Shown here: piece after piece, positions 63,861 through 64,000 of the stretch
Numbering within the stretch: the first letter of the stretch is position 1
How the letters are laid out: each line of letters starts with the position of its first letter
Assembly (NCBI GenBank): GCA_031763025.1
Contig: JASSKH010000009.1
Span: 9,345,922-9,409,921 of the forward strand
Reading direction: 5' to 3'
Length of the DNA stretch: 64,000 nucleotides
Source: Macrocystis pyrifera
Taxonomy: Eukaryota > Sar > Phaeophyceae > Laminariales > Laminariaceae
Translations under genes and position numbers: made by a program
The notes under the pieces: generated by a model
What the model was told of the DNA's origin: nothing
Database searches by the model: none
What the model saw: the letters and a program-made list of their open reading frames with translations, nothing else

Positions 63861-64000
63861 GCTCCCATCCCCTCGTACTCGATTGTCCCTGCTGTTTAGG
63901 TTGTTGCCGGACGTTCGTTCGTTACGTGCACGCCAGTCTCAACCTTGCATGTTTTTTTTATGTAATTTCGGGCCCCGCCCCCGTTTTCGCCTCCACTGAT

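Overview
This window looks like nuclear DNA of a large, repeat-rich eukaryotic genome. Genes are broken by many GT-AG introns, there are no operons or bacterial ribosome-binding sites, and microsatellites, minisatellites, short inverted-repeat transposons and long C or G homopolymers fill most of the space. An alga or other protist (for example a stramenopile) would fit, but nothing in the sequence fixes the taxon.

Layout. Positions 1 to about 6,060 (minus strand) hold the 5' half of a Ty3/gypsy-type LTR retrotransposon: a gag with coiled coil, Ala/Pro-rich linker, capsid-like region and zinc knuckle, then a pol reading frame with a DTG retropepsin that leaves the window. Gag and pol are in the same frame, separated by one TGA. 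Positions 6,805-22,541 (plus strand) hold a nine-exon gene for replication factor C subunit 3 (RFC3; yeast Rfc5), 370 codons spread over 15.7 kb. All splice phases agree. Its introns hold two related minisatellite arrays, a pentanucleotide array, transposon-like elements and decayed copies of two of its own exons.

From 22.5 to 34 kb I see only repeats. At 34.3-36.8 kb (minus) three phase-compatible exons belong to an unidentified gene. From 37 to 53 kb there is mostly tandem and dispersed repeat sequence plus one tRNA-Thr(CGT) gene at 42,238-42,310 (minus). At 53.4-62.3 kb (minus) lies a multi-exon gene encoding a FYVE-like zinc finger in a low-complexity protein, with apparent single-base frame breaks at homopolymers. 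A divergent gene begins at 62,572 (plus); only its first 22 codons are recognisable.

Most unusual signals. (1) RFC3 exons 2, 4 and 5 are each bracketed by perfectly complementary C/G runs or GGC/GCC arrays that could loop the exon out of the pre-mRNA. (2) The 9-bp palindrome TACCWGGTA occurs at least 24 times outside tandem arrays, against about 0.5 expected. (3) A roughly 190-bp dispersed repeat regularly ends in a poly(C) tract, and several copies lie just upstream of 3' splice sites. (4) At least four short inverted-repeat (MITE or foldback) families are present, one with eight copies flanked by TA. Replication (RFC3), a FYVE-like protein and the unidentified genes show no evident functional link; the window reads as a random piece of an expanded genome.
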